DNA of 64,000 bases, taken from Calocera cornea HHB12733. Taxonomy: Eukaryota > Basidiomycota > Dacrymycetes > Dacrymycetales > Dacrymycetaceae. The translations under genes and the position numbers were made by a program. Below the pieces are notes generated by a model, which saw only the letters and a list, made by a program, of their open reading frames with translations, was not told the DNA's origin and searched no databases. Shown piece after piece: positions 58,159-64,000 of this stretch. Position 1 is the first letter of the stretch, and the number at the start of each line of letters is the position of its first letter. The stretch covers positions 1-64,000 of the forward strand of contig KV423918.1 in NCBI GenBank assembly GCA_001632435.1. The letters are read 5' to 3'.

Positions 58159-58472
58159 TGCAGACGGCTAATTGGCGTGGATGAAGGTCGTGAAGGACGT
58201 GTAGGGAGGATGAGAAACGATGTAGGTAGGATGGATGGATGCAAAAGTTGGGCGAGGGGCGCGGTCGTCCACGGAGGGAATGAGGAGGCAGTGGGGTTGG
58301 GTCTCACCCCGTGGCTCGCCCTAAAGTACCCGCTTCCGGCAATCACCGGGCTAGACTCACGCCCCGTCGTCGTCCTCCGCAGCGCGCTCAACGTCTCGCT
58401 TGACGTGGATCTTACACCAAAAGGATCCATGCGACGTAGACAACGTGCTATGCTTGTATCGGACCCCTCATC
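58159..58472. promoter_or_regulatory. Divergent promoter of ARF1 and the CPSF2 gene
   Basis: About 310 bases. A block of ATGGATGGATG repeats lies near 58231. No clear core promoter motif. Confidence 0.45.
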
Positions 58473-61400
58473 ATGATTGTCTTTACCCCTCTATGTGGAT
58501 CTGCGCAGTCCACCTCAATACCGTCCGCTTTCTGCTACTTACTCCAAATTGACGACATCCGGGTCCTGCTTGACTGCGGCGCACCCGACTGGCGACTTGG
58601 CGCAGGCGAGAGCGTGGAAGGAGAGGGGCCGGAGGGTTCCGGCGCGCAATCAAAGAGGCTATGGGCGGCGTATCTAGATCTCCTCGAACGGTATGTCCAG
58701 CTACCACCTTGTACACAAATGCAGAATGCAAATATATGCCATTTTTGCTTGAATCGTGGGCAGGAATGCCCCTGAAATAGATCTCGTTCTCTTCACCCAC
58801 GGCTCACTGCCCCACATCGGTCTCTATGCGTACGCACGAGCAAGACTTGGTCTATCAGCGCCGGCCTTTGCAACATTACCGACACAAGCGCTCGGTCGAA
58901 TCGCAGTCTTAGACGATGTTGAGGGTTGGAGGGCCGAGGTCGATATTGACAACGAGGTACCAGAAGAATATTCTGGCGACGGCGATGTGAAGATGGAGAA
59001 CGGCACCACAATTCTTCGCAGAGGTATTGCGACCACTGAGGAAGTCAAGGAGGCGTTTGATTCGATCACAACGCTGAAGTACTCGCAAGCAACGCACCTC
59101 ACCGGGAAACTGCAGGCGTTGACACTGACCGCATTCTCTGCATCTCACACGCTCGGAGGAACCCTATGGAAGCTGCGCTCTGCATCGTCGGGTACCCTAC
59201 TGTACGCTGTTGGGCTGAACCACATGAAGGAGCAGCATCTGGATGGAACAGGCTTGATTCGTCCTGGTGGGGCGGGTGTGGGAGAAGGACTGGGACGTCC
59301 AGATCTTCTCATCACAGATGCGCAGCGAGTCGGGGTCAATGGTGTACGGAGACGGGATCGTGAAGAGGCTTTCCTTGGTGCGTGGCTGCTGGACATACTG
59401 CTTCCCAGATTCTGATCGAACGCGCAGATTCCATAACCAAAACGTTGCGCTCCTCAAACTCTGTGCTTATTCCGGTCGATGCTTCCACTCGCGTTCTAGA
59501 ACTGCTAGTCATTCTAGATCAACACTGGACGCATGCAAAGACGCGCGCTCCTCTTTGCCTGGTTTCTCGCACCGGCAAGGATTGCGTAGCATTCGTGCGG
59601 TCATTGATGGAGTGGATGGGCGGTTGGATCACTAGGGAGGGTGAGGTGCCCACGGTTGGGCGAGATGGGAAGAAACGAAAGAGGCGGAATCGTAGGGATG
59701 AGGAGGACATAGAGGAAGAGGATGCCCTCTTGGCCAATATGATTCTCCGATTCAGGTGAGTCGCCCACTTACTGGTGCCATATTGGGCTTACATCTTTTG
59801 TAAAGGCATTTGAAGATATATCCTACTCCAGAAGCTTTGCTTGCCGACATCCCCCCGTCAACACCCAAGGTCGTTCTCGCCACGCCGCTGACAATGTCAT
59901 ACGGCGCATCCCGGATCCTCTTCGAGTCGTTTGCCAGTTCTCGTAACAATCTTGTAATGCTGGTCAACATCGCGGAGAAGGGCACTCTCGCTCGCAGTCT
60001 TTGGGATCGATGGGAAGCAGATCAGCCGGAAGATTCCAAGTGGGGCAAAGGTCGACTGGGGAACATCGTTCACGGTAGCGGCAAAGTGGCATTGACAATC
60101 AATGCCAAAGTACCGTTAACGGGTGCGGAGCTAGAGGGGTACTTAAGCGCCGAGAAGGCTGCGAAGGAGAAAGCCGCTGCAGACGCGGCAGCTGCAAGGC
60201 CTCAGCTGTTGCTCGAAGCTGATGATGACGACGAAGGCGATTCAGAGGATGAAGCCAGCGATGCGTCCAGTGAATTGGCAGTCGAGGAGGAGCTGGGAGG
60301 CGAAACCGGTGAAGGAGTGACCCGCCCCATTACGGAAGGAGGGGTTGGCGCCAGGGCTGCTGGTCCAGAAGAGGATGAGGTCGATGCGACGCGACAACAG
60401 CTCTCCTTCGACATATATTTGAAGGGAAAGGTCTCCCGTGCTACGTTCTTCAAGTCATCCACCGGAACGCAGGCTACACGTTATCGTATGTTTCCGTACG
60501 TGGAGAAGCGGAGAAGGGTTGACGTGTGGGGCGAGACCATCGATATCGGAACGTGGATGCGTCGAGGAAAGCAGTGGGAGGAAGAGGAAGAGACCGAGGA
60601 AAATCAAGAGGCAAGGGAGGCAAGGAAAAAGAAGCAGGAAGAGGAAGAGGCCCAGGTATGCTCATTGCGCCTCTGAGGCGCTCGGATGACTTAGCCCTTG
60701 TGCAGAAAGCTCCCCCAGAACCTCCGTCAAAGTTCATCACTGAAGAGCATGTGGTTGAACTGCGTTGCAAGCTGTTCTTTGTCGACTTCGAAGGCTTGAA
60801 CGATGGCAGAGCTACGAAGATGATCGTACCACAGGTCAACCCGAGGAAAATGGTAATTATCCAGATTCCGTCTCCATCACCGGACCTAACAGAAGTGTAG
60901 ATCCTTGTCGCCGCCGAAACATCAGCAACGAACGAGTTGATCGAGGCCTGCGGAGAGATTCGTTCCATGACTCGAGAAATATCCACGCCGACCGTGGGAG
61001 AAGAGATCAAAATCGGTGAACATACCCACAGCTACTCTATTTCAATTGGGGAAGCGCTGTTCTCCAGCTTGAAGATGTCGAAGGTATGTCTGTATGAATC
61101 CACTATAAAAGGCGTGACTAACATGTTTTGCAGTTTGAAGACAATGAAGTTGCATTCGTCTCTGGGCGCATCACATTTAATGCCAACTCTGCTATTCCCG
61201 TACTGGAGCCGGCGGCTATGGCGGTCGTCGAGAATTCTACCGCTGTGGTGTTGGCACCGGTACGATCTCAGGAGCACAATGGCATCATTGCTATGCCACC
61301 GCCTCAGATCCTACCCCAAACGACCCTTATTGGAGATCTGCGCCTCACTGCACTGAAGGCCCGGTTATCCGCCCTGGGCATCACTGCTGACTTTGCAGGG

Positions 61401-61574
61401 GAAGGCGTCCTCATATGCGGTCTGAGCCAAGCCGGCAAGGAAGGTACAGACAATGATGTTGTCTCGGTGCGAAAGATGGGAGGTGGCCGCGTGGAAGTGG
61501 AAGGTAATGTGAGCGATGTTTATTACACTGTTCGGAGAGAACTGTACGGTTTGTACGCTCAAGTTGCCGGTTGA
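58473..61574 (+). CDS. CFT2: Cleavage and polyadenylation specificity factor subunit 2 (Cft2/CPSF100)
   Basis: Nuclear subunit of the mRNA 3'-end processing complex, a metallo-beta-lactamase/beta-CASP pseudo-nuclease that pairs with CPSF73. The start MIVFTPLCGSAQSTSIPSAF is followed by LLQIDDIRVLLDCGAPDW. At the position of the HxHxDH metal motif it has LFTHGSLPHIGLYAYA, so ligands are missing, as in other CPSF100 proteins. SASHTLGGTLWKL, DLLITDAQRVGV, beta-CASP section SVLIPVDASTRVLELL, and KVVLATPLTMSYGASRILF come next. An acidic insert (60210-60380) precedes RYRMFPYVEKRRRVDVWGE and KLFFVDFEGLNDGRATK. The C-terminus ends RRELYGLYAQVAG. About six introns. Confidence 0.94.
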
Positions 61575-61814
61575 TATCATATTACACAATATAATCATGC
61601 CTCCGCATCTCCGTCCATGTCAGGTTACACAACAAATTTTCGACCGCTTCCAACCAGCGCCCCTTCGGACGTTCATTATTTACTTAGCCGCACACTTCCG
61701 GGCGCTCAAAAATTAGGATCCGCCCGCGGGCATTGAGCTAGGAGGCAATGTCGCAGCTTGCCCTATTACCATCCACACGACATCTACCGCCCTCTTTTGC
61801 AACGCTCATGTCTA
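61575..61814. promoter_or_regulatory. Short spacer before the paralogous N-terminal-module gene
   Basis: A 240-base spacer separates the CFT2 stop from the next start codon. It is AT-rich at 61570-61700 and contains no recognisable gene. Confidence 0.4.
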
Positions 61815-64000
61815 ATGGCGGACCCCACCTTTGCATGCCCATGCCTGAACGTCAGGCTCTATGAGGGGCAATCCCCAGAAGGACGTGTTGAAGAAGAGGC
61901 GGAACAAGGCTGGAAGAGGATCTTCGTCGGAGAAGAGGGGATCCGAATCGTGCGTCCTGCCGTCACTCCCGCCCACTGCAGTCTGACCGGTGTCTCCACA
62001 GACTCACGTCGACATGACAATGCGGAGTCGATCCACTGTACTACCACCTTCTCGCGAGGAGAGCTACGCGAAGTGCTCCACGGTATTGACATGTCTGGCC
62101 TGCCGTACTCCTGTGTACCGCACCTTTCAGAAGCTCTCTTGGCCGTTGGATAGCGGTGTCATCGAGGGACCTGTCGTTCCCAGCGATGACTGGATCGAAA
62201 CGGAAGTTCTGAAAAGTGCCGATGGCTGGATAGAGGTCAATACAAACCAGCCCGGATGCATCGTGAGTAACACTGCTCTCCTTTGGAGGTGACGTCTCAG
62301 GGGCCTTCAACAGACGGACGTATCGATGGCTGGAGCCCTGGCCTCCCCTAGGTATTCTTCTACGTTTGCACTGCTTATACCCGATTCGACCCCGGCAACG
62401 CCTATCGACCCCTACATTCCAAGCTTGGCTCTAGAGCCTGTTCTCCCAAAGATACCCGCTCTCTTCCCACCTCCCCCTCAGACGCCGTCACATCCGATGT
62501 TTCAGCATCTTGCCATGCTCGCCAGCAGCACATCTAATGAAGCCAGGCAAAAGGCAGAAGATGAACTGTCTGTCCTCGTTCGCAAACGTGTCGAAGAGCT
62601 GCAGCAACTCGATACGCGACTCCGCCGTGAGGTCGAGCTTCTTTGGTCAAGCTGGCGGGACTCTCGGCAAAGCTACTCTGCATCGGCGCGCAACGAAACC
62701 GACCTGCGCCGTCAGCGGGACGCAGACGCTCCGGCACCGTCGTCACCTTCCATTTCCCGGGTCACTGAGTTCATTCCGTCGGCGGCGACAAGGGATTCAT
62801 CAACTGAGCGGTCCCGTGCGATGTCCCGAGAAACGTCTTCTGTGTCCTTGCTCTCCATGTCCCTGCGCACTGGTGGCATTCTTTATCGTCCCAGTGCACA
62901 GGTGGATGTCCACACGGACGAAGAGACTGACTCCATGGAACAATCGATTCCCACCACGCCTGATGAAGATAGCTTGGAGGACGCTGAACACTCGATCCCG
63001 ATGCCTCATATCCGCGCACTGACTGGAAGCTCGCACCTGGAGGATGTTGCGCTCTCCTTGCGCCTCACCCAGATGAACGCGGGTCCCCGTGGAAGAGCGA
63101 TGTCACGCAGCAAGTTAGAGCCTATTGAGGAGAAATCATCTTTTGTGGTTGGCTCAGTTAAAGATCTTGTCGCCTCTGACGGCGTCCATCCCCCCCTTCG
63201 AGGACGTGTAGGCGTTGAGGAGATCGCTGCCAAACGGGATCGTGATCGAGCCGCGTCGCGGGAGAAGGTGCCTCGCGAGCCAACTCCACATGACCGAGAC
63301 TCCACACCGAACGGGCGCTCGAGTCGAGAAGACGCAAGGCCCACTACTCCCAATACACGGCCACGTGGAGAGGATGCGCGGCCGAAGCATGTCACCTTCG
63401 AGGAAGACAAGCAGCCAACGCCACCAAAGACGTCTAAAGAACGGAAATCTCGCAAGGCGGCGGAAGGTATGCGTACTGCTCACATCTCACAGATTGTATA
63501 TATTAAGCTTTGCACAGACGAAGACCCAATATTTGATTTCGATGCCGATATTCCTAGCCAGCCGGCACACCGGAGGCCAAGGGGAACACGATACGAAACT
63601 GTGGTGCCCAGTCGAAAGGGCAAATCAGCTGAGTTGCCTCGAACTTCACCTCAGATCCTTGGCGAAGGTACCGAGGTGGATGCCACGCCGTCGTACTTTA
63701 CCCTCCCGCGAGCGAAGCCTCCCAAATTGAATACAAACACTCCGGGAACACCGTCAACTATGCCGTCAACAGAAGCCAAGCTGAAAGAGCTGGTAGGGGG
63801 TTATCTCCCCAGTCATCGCTCTGCTTGGAAGGATGGAAGAGGCTGGGATCTCTACTCCAAAGTCTTCCAAGATAAGTCGCCATTCGACGGCTCAGAAGAT
63901 GACTACACCGAAGACGGAATTTCCTCCGCGACTTGTGGGTTTCCTTGCAGGATCACGACTTACAATGTTGAGCTAACGCTTCCATAGCTTCGCAGCCCCA
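61815..64000 (+). CDS. Paralogue of the IP6 kinase N-terminal half (incomplete at the window end)
   Basis: The start at 61815 gives MADPTFACPCLNVRLYEG, sharing 14 identical consecutive residues with the IP6 kinase gene at 15239. An intron (about 61949-61999) and a second one (about 62263-62311) fall at the same positions as in that gene. LTCLACRTPVYR and SADGWIEVN are identical between copies. The following SPRYSSTFALLIPDS, PPPPQTPSHPMFQHLA and TRLRREVELLWSSW sections also align, then a Ser/Arg-rich stretch with PNGRSS and DEDPIFDFDAD. After that the two diverge: here ELVGGYLPSHRSAWKDGRG appears, not the kinase start. The reading frame is open past the last full exon near 63920, so whether a kinase domain follows lies outside the window. 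Function unknown; the CPC and CLAC pairs suggest metal binding. Confidence 0.8.

Noticed and set aside
58780..58830. Missing HxHxDH metal motif in the CPSF2 gene as a sign of pseudogenisation
   Set aside because: CPSF100/Cft2 proteins normally lack these ligands; the rest of the gene is intact.

Overview
The window is nuclear DNA of a filamentous basidiomycete, most likely one of the Agaricomycetes. Genes are dense and lie on both strands. Almost every coding region is broken by introns of about 50-70 bases with GT/AG ends and CTNAC-type branch points, and the proteins are fungal (Tom20, Vid27, Kcs1, Sec15, Cft2, Med20). A homologue of aldos-2-ulose dehydratase, an enzyme known from the wood-rot fungus Phanerochaete, points to a saprotrophic, carbohydrate-oxidising lifestyle. 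The order or species cannot be named from sequence reading alone. I saw no tRNA, rRNA, complete transposon or CRISPR array.

Layout. 1-0.7 kb: AT-rich spacer with TGCAGCTGCA palindromes. 0.7-6.6 kb (+): kinesin-3 motor with FHA and PH domains. 7.1-9.6 kb (-): cobalamin-independent methionine synthase, divergent from a HAD sugar/glycerol phosphatase (10.1-11.2 kb, +). 11.6-13.7 kb (-): metal-dependent amidohydrolase. 15.2-19.3 kb (+): inositol hexakisphosphate kinase. 19.8-22.2 kb (+): Tom20 import receptor followed by a SET-domain protein whose first visible exon can be spliced in frame to Tom20. 22.7-25.4 kb (+): Vid27. 26.6-28.4 kb (+): glucose-6-phosphate dehydrogenase. 28.8-30.8 and 31.6-33.4 kb (-): two related MFS transporters. 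33.8-35.1 kb (+): Mediator subunit 20. 35.5-37.1 kb (+): mitochondrial PDK/BCKDK-type kinase. 38.2-39.3 kb (+): intronless extended-SDR reductase with altered catalytic residues. 39.5-40.9 kb (-): scavenger decapping enzyme DcpS. 41.3-42.2 kb (+): ribosomal protein uL2. 42.4-51.3 kb (-): FGGY pentulose kinase, aldo-keto reductase, an unknown SQ/TQ-repeat protein, and aldos-2-ulose dehydratase. 51.9-53.6 kb (-): mitochondrial acyl-CoA dehydrogenase. 54.0-56.8 kb (+): exocyst Sec15. 57.3-58.2 kb (-): Arf1. 58.5-61.6 kb (+): CPSF2/Cft2. 61.8 kb to the end (+): an incomplete gene whose N-terminal half is a paralogue of the N-terminal half of the IP6 kinase gene.

Most genes are housekeeping and share no pathway. 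Loose functional neighbourhoods are a carbohydrate/redox stretch (FGGY kinase, aldo-keto reductase, aldos-2-ulose dehydratase) and a membrane-traffic stretch (Sec15 next to Arf1). The most interesting points are: the kinesin P-loop spread over consecutive micro-exons; a possible Tom20-SET shared-exon gene; a duplicated, apparently uncharacterised Cys-containing module; an SDR with Tyr replaced by His; two GC-AG introns; and the PSSQTQ repeat protein. Exon limits are manual calls from splice consensus plus protein-family continuity.
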